From NCBI GenBank assembly GCA_015207155.1, contig JADEXK010000049.1, positions 1 through 45,885 of the forward strand: DNA of 45,885 nucleotides, written 5' to 3'. Source of the DNA: Nostocales cyanobacterium LEGE 11386 (GTDB lineage Bacteria > Cyanobacteriota > Cyanobacteriia > Cyanobacteriales > Nostocaceae). Shown here piece after piece: positions 5,878-14,001 of the stretch (positions are counted from its first letter, which is position 1; every line of letters begins with the position of its first letter). A program made the translations under genes and the position numbers. The notes beneath the pieces were generated by a model. It saw only the letters and a list, made by a program, of their open reading frames with translations. It was not told the origin of the DNA and made no database searches.

Positions 5878-7506
5878 GTGCAGATTTTTTCTCAACGAAA
5901 GTATTTTTTGATTTTTTGTCTAATACTTGCGATCGCGGCTTGTCAACGAGTCCAGTCCTTTAATCAACGCCCAGCAGCTTTACTACAAGATCCATTAGTT
6001 CAAGTTTATTTTAACCATTCCCAGTCCTCAGAATACAAAGAACCTTACCGCCAGCTAACTCGCCCCGGAGATAACTTAGAACAGCACATTGTTGATGCTA
6101 TTTCTCAAGCTAAATCTACTGTAGATGTGGCAATCCAAGAATTGCGGTTACCCAACGTTGTCCAAGCATTGGCAGATAAACAGCAAGCTGGGATCAAAGT
6201 TAGGGTTATTTTGGAAAATAACTATAGTCGTCCTTGGAGTAGCTTGACACCTGATGAAGTGCAGAATTTAGCACCTAGGGAAAAAGCACATTATCGAGAA
6301 TTTCAGAAATTTGTTGACCTTAATCAAGATAATCATCTTAGCCCAGAGGAAATTAATCAACGAGATGCTTTGATTATTTTACAAAATGCCCAAATTCCTT
6401 GGATAGATGATCAAGCTGATGGTTCAGTAGGTAGCAGTTTGATGCATCACAAATTTGTGATTGTAGACAATCGTTTTGTGATTACAACTTCGGCTAATTT
6501 TACTCTAAGTGATGTCCACGGTGATTATACAAATCCTAGCAGTTTAGGTAATGCCAATAATTTTTTACAAATTGACAGCCCAGAATTAGCTGCTTTATTT
6601 ACAGAAGAGTTTAATATTATGTGGGGTGATGGCCCAGGCGGCAAACCAGATAGTAGATTTGGCTTAAAAAAACCACTGCGATCGCCTAAAACAATTACAT
6701 TAGGTGAAACTACAATTACTGTGCATTTTTCGCCTACTTCTCCAGTTCAACCTTGGAGTAAAACTGGTAATGGTTTAATTGGTGAAACTTTAAATTTAGC
6801 AACTAAATCTATTGATATGGCGTTGTTTGTTTTCTCTGAACAGCGTCTTTCTACTCTTCTGGAAAATCGCCATTTAGAAAATGTCAGTATCCGCGCCTTG
6901 ATTGACTCACAATTTGCTTATCGTCCTTACAGCGAAGCCATGGACATGATGGGAGTGGCGCTGAGTAATAATTGTCAATATGACGTTGATAATAATCCTT
7001 GGAAGAAACCCATTACTACTGTCGGTGTACCTACTTTAGCTAAAGGCGATTTATTACATCATAAATTTGCCGTCATTGATCAAAAAACAGTAATTACAGG
7101 TTCTCACAATTGGTCAGCATCAGCCAATCATGGTAACGATGAGACACTTTTAGTAATTGAAAATCCCACAATTGCTGCTCATTATGTGCGTGAATTTGCC
7201 CGTCTTTATACTAATGCTAGACTGGGTGTCCCCCCAACAGTTCAACAAAAAATTACCGCAGAAGAGAAAAAGTGCCCCCAAATAAAAACACCAACATCAA
7301 GTGAAAATCTAGAAATTAAAATTATAAATATCAATACAGCAACCTTAGAAGAATTAATCACTCTGCCGGGTATTGGTAAGCAATTGGCACAAAGGATAAT
7401 TAATGCCCGTCAGCAGCAAAAGTTTACATCTTTACAAGATTTGACAAAAGTTCCAGGAATTAGCACCAGGATGATAGAAAAATGGCGCGATCGCGTAACT
7501 TGGTAA
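5878..7506 (+). CDS. Phospholipase D-like lipoprotein with EF-hand loop and C-terminal helix-hairpin-helix domain
   Basis: The 542-residue protein starts with GTG. Residues 1-22 form a lipoprotein signal ending in LAIAAC, with C22 as lipidated cysteine, so it is probably anchored on the outer face of the plasma membrane or in the outer membrane. Two HxK(x4)D motifs are present: H190-K192-D197 (MHHKFVIVD) and H394-K396-D401 (LHHKFAVID), each followed by the usual S-N-x-(T/S) region, so both halves of a PLD active site are intact. A canonical 12-residue EF-hand loop, DLNQDNHLSPEE (147-158), is inserted in the first half. Residues about 482-542 form a ComEA-type helix-hairpin-helix domain (ININTATLEEL, LPGIGKQLAQRI, VPGIS). 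PLD-family members act on phospholipids or nucleic acids; HhH domains bind DNA. A secreted calcium-responsive nuclease is therefore one hypothesis, a lipase another. Confidence 0.85.
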   Translation: MQIFSQRKYFLIFCLILAIAACQRVQSFNQRPAALLQDPLVQVYFNHSQSSEYKEPYRQLTRPGDNLEQHIVDAISQAKSTVDVAIQELRLPNVVQALADKQQAGIKVRVILENNYSRPWSSLTPDEVQNLAPREKAHYREFQKFVDLNQDNHLSPEEINQRDALIILQNAQIPWIDDQADGSVGSSLMHHKFVIVDNRFVITTSANFTLSDVHGDYTNPSSLGNANNFLQIDSPELAALFTEEFNIMWGDGPGGKPDSRFGLKKPLRSPKTITLGETTITVHFSPTSPVQPWSKTGNGLIGETLNLATKSIDMALFVFSEQRLSTLLENRHLENVSIRALIDSQFAYRPYSEAMDMMGVALSNNCQYDVDNNPWKKPITTVGVPTLAKGDLLHHKFAVIDQKTVITGSHNWSASANHGNDETLLVIENPTIAAHYVREFARLYTNARLGVPPTVQQKITAEEKKCPQIKTPTSSENLEIKIININTATLEELITLPGIGKQLAQRIINARQQQKFTSLQDLTKVPGISTRMIEKWRDRVTW

Positions 7507-7803
7507 TTAATAGTTTTAACACTGCGTTAGCATAGATGGATAATACTGGTCGATCAACCTTCAACTTTGAATTGGGTCATCTTATAGCATTTCCTAATCT
7601 GCTGAAGTACTGATTACATCGCGAATAAAATTTGACAATCTTTGCGTAACTCTGCGCTACCTTAGCGTTCCTCTGCGTTAAAAAATATTAGTTCTGTATG
7701 CATGAAGAGGAATATTCTGATTGTTAGCTCATGGCAATAAAACGAAAGAAATCATTAAACTAAAGTTAGTTGCCATGCTGGGATTGACTGTCCTATAAAA
7801 CCG
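7507..7803. other. Intergenic region with an AT-rich dispersed repeat
   Basis: No gene seen. Around 7635-7682 is a stretch (TTTGCGTAACTCTGCGCTAC and CTCTGCGTTAAAAA) of the CTCTGCG-type dispersed repeat also recognisable at 33880-33905. The promoter of the downstream NDH-2 gene presumably lies at the right end. Confidence 0.4.
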
Positions 7804-8997
7804 ATGACTCAACAAACTGCGAGAATATGTATCCTTGGTGGAGGCTTTGGTGGTCTCTACACTGCGCTGCGCTTAAGCCAGTTACCTTGGGAAAATACAC
7901 AAAAACCCGAAATTGTTTTAGTTGATCAAAGCGATCGCTTTATATTTTCTCCTTTACTGTACGAATTATTGACTGGGGAACTACAAACCTGGGAAATTGC
8001 CCCGCCGTTTACAGAACTTTTACAAAACACAGGTGTGCGTTTTTATCAAGCTGTGGTGTCTGGCATTGACACTGACCAGCAACGAGTACACTTACAGGAT
8101 GGGCCGGAAATTCCCTATGACCGACTAGTATTGGCATTAGGTGGGGAAACCCCCCTAGATATGGTTCCCGGTGCTACATCCTACGCTTACCCATTCCGCA
8201 CTATCACTGATGCCTATCGTTTGGAAGAACGTCTGCGAATTTTGGCAGAATCGGATGTAGAGAAAATTCGCGTGGCAATTGTGGGTGCTGGTTACAGTGG
8301 CGTTGAATTAGCCTGTAAGTTAGCCGACAGATTAGGCGAAAGAGGCCGTTTCCGCTTAATTGAAATCGGCGACCAAATTTTACGAACTTCCCCAGAATTT
8401 AACCGCGAAGCTGCCAAAAAAGCTTTAGAAGCACGAGGTGTGTTTCTAGATTTAGAAACCAAAGTAGAATCAATTGGGGCAGATACTATTTCTCTAGAGT
8501 ACAAAAATCAGGTAGATACGATTCCCGTAGAATTGGTAATTTGGACTGTGGGAACGCGAGTTGCACCTGTTGTCCGCGCACTTCCTCTCAAGCAAAATCA
8601 ACGTGGTCAAATCAGCACTACACCCACGCTGCAAGTTTTAGATCATCCAGAAATATTTGCCTTGGGAGATTTAGCAGACTGTCTTGATGCTGAAGGCCAA
8701 CAAGTCCCTGCTACAGCCCAAGCTGCTTTTCAACAAGCTGATTATACTGCTTGGAACATCTGGGCTTCTTTAACTAATCGCCCTTTACTGCCTTTCCGTT
8801 ACCAGCAGTTAGGGGAAATGATGACACTGGGGAAAGACAACGCTACCTTGACTGGTTTAGGAGTCAAACTAGATGGTTCTTTAGCATACATTGCCCGCCG
8901 TCTTGCCTATCTGTATCGAATGCCAACTTTAGATCATCAGCTAAAAGTTGGTTTTAATTGGCTAGTCCGTCCTATTATAGATACACTTTCAAAGTAA
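7804..8997 (+). CDS. ndbB: Type II NAD(P)H dehydrogenase, NdbB-like (demethylphylloquinone reductase group)
   Basis: This 397-residue flavoprotein has two Rossmann nucleotide-binding motifs: an FAD site at the N-terminus (ARICILGGGFGGLYTALRL, glycines 12, 14 and 17) and an NAD(P)H site mid-protein (VAIVGAGYSGVELACKLADR). A second FAD contact is visible in IFALGDLADC. Non-proton-pumping NDH-2 enzymes reduce quinones at the membrane. Overall sequence closely resembles what I recall of Synechocystis NdbB (Slr1743), reported to reduce demethylphylloquinone in phylloquinone synthesis; hence the symbol. There is no transmembrane helix; membrane contact would be through the C-terminal amphipathic region (WLVRPIIDTLSK). 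Single gene between unrelated neighbours. Confidence 0.82.
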   Translation: MTQQTARICILGGGFGGLYTALRLSQLPWENTQKPEIVLVDQSDRFIFSPLLYELLTGELQTWEIAPPFTELLQNTGVRFYQAVVSGIDTDQQRVHLQDGPEIPYDRLVLALGGETPLDMVPGATSYAYPFRTITDAYRLEERLRILAESDVEKIRVAIVGAGYSGVELACKLADRLGERGRFRLIEIGDQILRTSPEFNREAAKKALEARGVFLDLETKVESIGADTISLEYKNQVDTIPVELVIWTVGTRVAPVVRALPLKQNQRGQISTTPTLQVLDHPEIFALGDLADCLDAEGQQVPATAQAAFQQADYTAWNIWASLTNRPLLPFRYQQLGEMMTLGKDNATLTGLGVKLDGSLAYIARRLAYLYRMPTLDHQLKVGFNWLVRPIIDTLSK

Positions 8998-9142
8998 ACA
9001 GTCATAGGTGCTACCTCATCACTGAAACTCTCATAAGTCCTTCTTGCGGGTATCTTACGGCAGTCACTCATTTGGGGAACCAAAAAAATCACACTGCCTG
9101 ACCAAAATCTAAAATTCGACATTCATAATCATAAAAAGTTTG

Positions 9143-9820
9143 ATGGAACGACCGAAAGTTATTCTTTTAGATGCTGTGGGCACACTCTTCGGAGTCAAAG
9201 GCAGTGTGGGCGAAGTTTATAGTCAGATAGCCCAAGAATTTGACGTTGAAGTTTCAGCTGAAATCTTAAATACAAAATTTCTCCAAAGCTTTAAAGCAGC
9301 ACCGCCACCCATATTCCCAGATGCAGACTCACACGATATTCCCCAACGAGAGTTTGATTGGTGGCGGATAATTGCCCTCAATACTTTTGAAAGTGCAGGC
9401 GTTCTTCAGCAATTTTCTGATTTTTCCGCTTTTTTTGGTGAGCTTTATATTCACTTTGGCACTGCGGAACCGTGGTTTGTTTATCCCGATGTCTTGTCAT
9501 CCTTGGGGAACTGGCGGCGACAAGGAATTGAACTAGGGGTACTGTCTAATTTTGATTCTCGAATTTACTCGGTATTGCAAAGTTTAGGATTGAGTAGTTA
9601 TTTTAACTCTGTGACTATTTCTACCCAGGTATGTGCAGCTAAACCTGATCCTAAAATTTTTGCGATCGCTTTAGAAAAACATAATTGTCCACCTGAAAAG
9701 GCATGGCATATTGGTGACAGCATTGTAGAGGACTATCAAGGTGCTAAAGCTGCTGGACTCAGGGGTATTTGGATTAATCGTGAGCCAGGTGATAGGGGAC
9801 AGGTAACAGGTGACAAGTGA
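9143..9820 (+). CDS. HAD-superfamily hydrolase, subfamily IA (REG-2/HDHD3-like)
   Basis: I use the ATG at 9143 (225 residues); a TTG at 9140 directly before it is also possible. HAD motifs: I, VILLDAVGTLFG with nucleophile D10; II, LGVLSNFD; III, AAKPDPKIF; IV, HIGDSIVEDYQGAKAAG. Motif I reads DAVGT, so the usual second aspartate (DxD), which acts as general acid/base in phosphatases, is a valine; this is seen in parts of the REG-2-like group. The substrate is unknown. The last eleven codons (after WINREP) are read from an AGGTGAC heptamer array, so the C-terminus GDRGQVTGDK is repeat-derived. The gene converges on the Nudix gene across a stem-loop. Confidence 0.82.
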   Translation: MERPKVILLDAVGTLFGVKGSVGEVYSQIAQEFDVEVSAEILNTKFLQSFKAAPPPIFPDADSHDIPQREFDWWRIIALNTFESAGVLQQFSDFSAFFGELYIHFGTAEPWFVYPDVLSSLGNWRRQGIELGVLSNFDSRIYSVLQSLGLSSYFNSVTISTQVCAAKPDPKIFAIALEKHNCPPEKAWHIGDSIVEDYQGAKAAGLRGIWINREPGDRGQVTGDK

Positions 9821-9828
9821 CAGGTGAT
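9787..9828. repeat. Heptamer tandem repeat (AGGTGAC consensus, 6 units)
   Basis: Six consecutive 7-bp units: AGGTGAT, AGGGGAC, AGGTAAC, AGGTGAC, AAGTGAC, AGGTGAT. The first 34 bp are inside the HAD hydrolase coding region and the TGA stop falls in the fifth unit (AAGTGAC). Confidence 0.85.
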
Positions 9829-9900
9829 AGGCTTGAAAGTCTTTTGGTGTCTTGATTTGATGATTAGTTTATGACCTAAGCTATCTAAATTTCTGTAAAA

Positions 9901-9942
9901 GGCAATCTCCCGTTATCAAACAGTACTTAACAGGAGATTGTC
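9901..9942. terminator. Stem-loop between convergent genes
   Basis: GGCAATCTCCCGTTAT and TTAACAGGAGATTGTC are inversely repeated (13 of 16 positions, plus one G-U) around a 10-nt loop. It lies between the HAD hydrolase and the Nudix gene, which point at each other, and could terminate both; no strong T-tract follows on the plus strand. Confidence 0.5.
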
Positions 9943-9947
9943 AGATG

Positions 9948-10499
9948 TTAATAAACGAGCAAAGGACGCGCTAGTAAAAAGCTAGAAATTGATTTCGCAT
10001 CTACCGGCTCACCTTGGAGAATAGCTTTCTCCAGTTCTTCGGGAGTCATCAGCACAGTTTCAATGTCCTCATCTTCATCTTTTTTTGGTGGTGTCTCCAG
10101 CTTTGCCAAATCTCGTGCGAGAAAAGCATAGATAATTTCGTCTGAATAGCCAGGAGCAAGGAAAAACTCGCCTAATTTATCCCATTTTTGGGCACTATAG
10201 CCAGTTTCCTCTTCAATTTCCCGTTGTATTGTCTCCAAGGGATCTTCACTGAGTTCCACAGTTCCTGCGGGAAACTCTAATATCCTGCCTTGAATGGCAA
10301 AACGATACTGGCGCACAAGTACAAGTTTACCTTCTGCTGTCACGGGCACAGCTAAGGCTCCACCTGGATGACGAATACATTCCCAATCTCCTTCTGCTTT
10401 GTTAGGTAAACGCAAGCGATTGACTTCAAAATCAAACTTGCGACCTTTATAAAACAAGCATTGTTTCAGTAGTTGTGGTAATTCTCTACCTAATGGCAT
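9948..10499 (-). CDS. Nudix hydrolase, ADP-ribose pyrophosphatase type
   Basis: A complete Nudix box is visible: G79, E85, R93-E94 and E97-E98 within GTVELSEDPLET-IQREIEEETGY, matching GX5EX7REUXEEXGU. The preceding LVRQYRFAIQGRILEFPAG is the signature found in the ADP-ribose pyrophosphatase (NudF-like) branch, which cleaves ADP-ribose to AMP and ribose-5-phosphate. At 183 residues it is of normal length and soluble. It is followed on the opposite side by folK, also on the minus strand, with a 92-bp gap, so the two may be co-transcribed (folK first). Confidence 0.88.
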   Translation of the reverse strand: MPLGRELPQLLKQCLFYKGRKFDFEVNRLRLPNKAEGDWECIRHPGGALAVPVTAEGKLVLVRQYRFAIQGRILEFPAGTVELSEDPLETIQREIEEETGYSAQKWDKLGEFFLAPGYSDEIIYAFLARDLAKLETPPKKDEDEDIETVLMTPEELEKAILQGEPVDAKSISSFLLARPLLVY

Positions 10500-10591
10500 A
10501 GTAAAATTCTGTTATATCTACCTACATATACATACAAACACTGTTCAATTGAACAAATCAGTGTCTTTTTCTGCGTTTATGACTGGTAATT

Positions 10592-11125
10592 TTAATTGCT
10601 CTCTAATAAATGTACACCAGAACAGTCTACCTCTTTGAGTAAATCTTTAATCACGCGTCCAGAAATTGGTTCTACCCAATCTGGCGCAATCTCCGCAAGT
10701 GGCACTAAAACAAAAGCGCGCTCTCGCATTCGGGGATGAGGAATTTGGAGGTTGGGCGTATCCATGATTAAGTCATCATATAACAACAAATCTAAATCAA
10801 GCGATCGCGCGCCCCAGCGCTGTTGACGTACTCGCCCAAATTTTTGTTCTGTCGCTAATAAGGTCTCTAATAATAGCTGTGGCGGCATTTCTACTTGCAA
10901 TATGGCACAACCGTTTAAATAATCTGGTTGCGGTGGCCCTACGGCTTTAGTTATATACCAACTGGATTTAGCTTGTAACTTAATACCTGGTGTCTTCGCT
11001 AATATCTCTATGGCTGCTGTGAAGATTGCCCGGGAATCACCAATATTTCCACCGAGGGCAATGACAGTAGATTTAGCTACCGCACCTATACAAGATGTAT
11101 TTGATGAGCTTGCTGCTGGGAACAA
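10592..11125 (-). CDS. folK: 2-amino-4-hydroxy-6-hydroxymethyldihydropteridine diphosphokinase (HPPK)
   Basis: HPPK transfers pyrophosphate from ATP to the pterin alcohol, the step before dihydropteroate synthase in folate synthesis. Diagnostic segments: VIALGGNIGDSRAIF near the N-terminus, QPDYLNGCAILQV, the ATP-binding RQQRWGARSLDLDLLLYDD and the IPHPRMRERAFVLVPLAEIAP motif. All are intact. The protein has about 17 residues before the first strand, which is slightly long, but no other start codon lies in between. Stand-alone HPPK (not fused to FolB or FolP). folP is not in the window. Confidence 0.95.
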   Translation of the reverse strand: MFPAASSSNTSCIGAVAKSTVIALGGNIGDSRAIFTAAIEILAKTPGIKLQAKSSWYITKAVGPPQPDYLNGCAILQVEMPPQLLLETLLATEQKFGRVRQQRWGARSLDLDLLLYDDLIMDTPNLQIPHPRMRERAFVLVPLAEIAPDWVEPISGRVIKDLLKEVDCSGVHLLESN

Positions 11126-11308
11126 TTATTTCTAACTGGTGTATGAATACTTACAAAAATTAATCAACTAATTCTCAAGAAACATTTTTATGTATTACTG
11201 AATTCAGTTAATTATTTATGAGCTATTATACTAACACAAACATGGTGCGCTAACCCCAACATTTGATTCTGGTGGTTAGGTTTCAGCTACTTTGAGCGAG
11301 GAACTGAC

Positions 11309-13657
11309 GTGGGGAAGCTCACCTCCTGGTTCAAGCAAAGATCAACCAATTTGAGTGACTCTGACAAGGAGGAACCGCGATTGTCGTCTGGTAATCATTA
11401 CGAGAACGAGGAACCCGCAAATGAGAGCTTACCACCCACAAAGTTAATGAGAACAAGGCAGTTATTGAATCAGATGGGTGGCGTACCCTCTGGGATCATT
11501 TCCCAATTTACCAGTCGCGATAGACCTTTTTATCGTCGCCTATGGTTTTGGGCAAGTTTGAGTTTAGGCGGTGGCATCATTGCCTTGAACTACTTTATTA
11601 GCACCATAGACCAAACTTTACCAGATAAATCTCAGCTAAAAGTTGTTACCCGAGAGCAAACGCTGACCATCAAAGCAGTTGATGGCAGTATCTTACAACA
11701 ACAAGGTGAAGCCACTAGAGAACGGCTAAGACTTGAGCAAGTACCCAATCAACTCAAACAAGCTTTCATCGCCTCAGAAGACAGAAGGTTTGCACATCAT
11801 CGTGGTATTGATCCTCAAGGGATTCTCAGAGCAGCTTTTAATAATTTGCGATCGCAGACTGTGGTAGAAGGTGGTAGTACTATCACCCAACAGCTAGCAC
11901 GAATTCTTTTCCTCAAACAAGAGCAGACAATTTGGCGCAAACTCAAAGAAGTCCGTCTGGCACAGAAGATGGAGCAAGAATTGACTAAAGACCAAATTAT
12001 CGAGCGTTACCTCAATCTAGTGTACTTAGGTTCTGGAGCTTATGGTGTAGCAGATGCCGCCTGGGTATATTTCAGTAAACCAGTAGACCAACTGTCCTTG
12101 GGGGAAGCGGCAATGATTGCTGGATTAGCTCCCGCCCCTAGTTTGTACTCCCCAGCGCAAAATCCAGCCGCCGCCATACAACGGCGAAATTTAGTATTGC
12201 AACGGATGTATGAAGATAAATTTATTACAGCATCTGAAAGACAGGCAGCTGCTCAAGAATCGCTAACCCTCAACACCAGTTTTCCCAAACGATTACAAGT
12301 CGAATCTCCCTACTTTGCTAGTTACGTTTTGCAAGAACTGCCCAAGTATGTATCCCCCGATTTACTGACACAAGGAGGATTAGTAGTAGAAACCACCTTA
12401 AATCCCACTTGGCAGGAGGCAGCAGAAGCCGCAGTTACTAAAACCTTGCAAGAGCAAGGACGCTGGCAAAACTTTACTCAAGGAGCTTTGGTAGCCATCG
12501 ACCCCCGCAATGGTGAAATTCAGGCCATGGTTGGGGGAAAAGACTTTGGCAAGAATCAGTTTAATCGGGTTACCCAAGCACAGCGTCAACCAGGATCAAC
12601 ATTTAAGGGATTTGTCTATGCCGCAGCCATAGCTACTGGTAAAAGTCCTAACGACAGCTACTTAGATGCACCCTTTGTAGTCGATGACTACGAACCAAAA
12701 AACTATGGCAACACCTTCCGGGGTTCGATGACTATGCGAGATGCCCTCACCCGTTCTGTTAATATAATTGCGGTGAAGGTATTAATTGATATAGGATTTG
12801 AGCCAATTATTAATACTGCCCGTAATTTAGGCATTAAGTCGGAACTCCAGCCGACCTATTCCTTAGCTCTTGGCTCAAATGAAGTGAATCTGCTAGAGTT
12901 AACCAACGCTTATGGCAGCTTTGCTACTCAAGGATTGTATGTAGAAGCTCATGGCATTCGCCGCATCCTCGACCGCCAAGGACAGGTAATCTGGTCAGCT
13001 GATTTCCAACATCAGCGAGTTCTTGACCCTACTAGTGCTGGGATCATGACCTGGATGTTACGTAACGTCGTAGAAGCTGGTACTGGTGGCCCTGCCCAAT
13101 TAAAGAATAGACCTGTCGCTGGGAAAACTGGCACCTCTGATGAAGCCCGCGATTTGTGGTTCATTGGTTACATTCCCCAACTAGTAACAGGGGTTTGGCT
13201 AGGGAATGATAACAACCGCCCGACTTCCGGAGGCAGTGGCAGTGCTGCTTACACCTGGCGGGAATTTATGGAAAAAGCAGTAGAGGGGATGCCTGTAGAA
13301 AAGTTTCCCGAAAGACCCAAATTAGAGGGTCGTAAAGGCAGTATTAAGGCACAACCTCTCAAGCCTAAATCAGTGCAGCATCGTTCTCTTTCCTCTATTA
13401 CAAGTCAGACAATGGCTGTCAGTGCCAACGATAGCAGCTCACCTAGAAGATCTAGAAGACGTTCTCAACAGCAGAATACCAACACATCTGCCAGTGTGTC
13501 CTCTCCTTCTAGAAGGCGTAGAACAGTAGAATCAGAGGCTGCGCCACCAGCTAGGACTCGACGGTCTTTACCTTCTACCAGTAATAGTTCTGGTTCTGCC
13601 ACACCACAGCCCTCATGGAGGGAGAGACTTAGACCTAGCCCATCTGCCTCGGATTAG
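11309..13657 (+). CDS. Class A penicillin-binding protein (PBP1A-type)
   Basis: This bifunctional peptidoglycan synthase is 782 residues, with a GTG start at 11309 preceded by GAGCGAGG. Order: a charged cytoplasmic N-terminus, one membrane segment (about 78-98), a family 51 glycosyltransferase domain with catalytic E157 in SEDRRFAHHRGID and the GGSTITQQLAR, RKLKE and YLNLVYLG motifs, then a transpeptidase domain with S430-T-F-K433, S483-V-N485 and K606-T-G-T609. All catalytic residues are present. The tail after about 670 is basic and Ser/Arg/Pro-rich (for example SPRRSRRRS, PSRRRRTVE), low-complexity and probably disordered. Cyanobacteria carry several class A PBPs; which one this is cannot be said. 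Confidence 0.93.
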   Translation: MGKLTSWFKQRSTNLSDSDKEEPRLSSGNHYENEEPANESLPPTKLMRTRQLLNQMGGVPSGIISQFTSRDRPFYRRLWFWASLSLGGGIIALNYFISTIDQTLPDKSQLKVVTREQTLTIKAVDGSILQQQGEATRERLRLEQVPNQLKQAFIASEDRRFAHHRGIDPQGILRAAFNNLRSQTVVEGGSTITQQLARILFLKQEQTIWRKLKEVRLAQKMEQELTKDQIIERYLNLVYLGSGAYGVADAAWVYFSKPVDQLSLGEAAMIAGLAPAPSLYSPAQNPAAAIQRRNLVLQRMYEDKFITASERQAAAQESLTLNTSFPKRLQVESPYFASYVLQELPKYVSPDLLTQGGLVVETTLNPTWQEAAEAAVTKTLQEQGRWQNFTQGALVAIDPRNGEIQAMVGGKDFGKNQFNRVTQAQRQPGSTFKGFVYAAAIATGKSPNDSYLDAPFVVDDYEPKNYGNTFRGSMTMRDALTRSVNIIAVKVLIDIGFEPIINTARNLGIKSELQPTYSLALGSNEVNLLELTNAYGSFATQGLYVEAHGIRRILDRQGQVIWSADFQHQRVLDPTSAGIMTWMLRNVVEAGTGGPAQLKNRPVAGKTGTSDEARDLWFIGYIPQLVTGVWLGNDNNRPTSGGSGSAAYTWREFMEKAVEGMPVEKFPERPKLEGRKGSIKAQPLKPKSVQHRSLSSITSQTMAVSANDSSSPRRSRRRSQQQNTNTSASVSSPSRRRRTVESEAAPPARTRRSLPSTSNSSGSATPQPSWRERLRPSPSASD

Positions 13658-13710
13658 AGGGGATAAGGGAAGAGCATGTCTGTTTTCTAGCAGGAGATTT
13701 GCACACACAT

Positions 13711-13921
13711 CTCTTAACGTGAATTCGATGAACCTCACCCCAACCCCTCTCCGACACCCAGAGGGGCAAAAATCTCCCTGATTTTCAACTAAAAATCAAG
13801 GTTTCAAAGCCTCTAACGCCACGTGCTACAATGCGGGGAACCCGCGCAACGCAGTGGCTCCTCCTGGCAGGGGAGAGGTTTAGAGAGGGGTTTTTTCCAC
13901 TTGTCGAACTCACGTTCTCTT
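13711..13921. mobile_element. MITE-like element with 13-bp terminal inverted repeats and CTCTT duplication
   Basis: AACGTGAATTCGA (13716-13728) and TCGAACTCACGTT (13904-13916) are inverted repeats (12 of 13 match). CTCTT flanks both ends directly (13711-13715 and 13917-13921), as a target-site duplication would. The interior (about 175 bp) is non-coding, GC-rich and contains palindromic pieces such as GGGGAACCCGCGCAACGCAG. A related sequence without the right-hand end lies at 15756-15905. Confidence 0.6.
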
Positions 13922-14001
13922 AACTAATAAATCCATATCCTTAAATTAAATTGCAATAGTCTGCGTTAGGGTAGGAATTGACATGCGATTAGTAATTTCC
14001 T

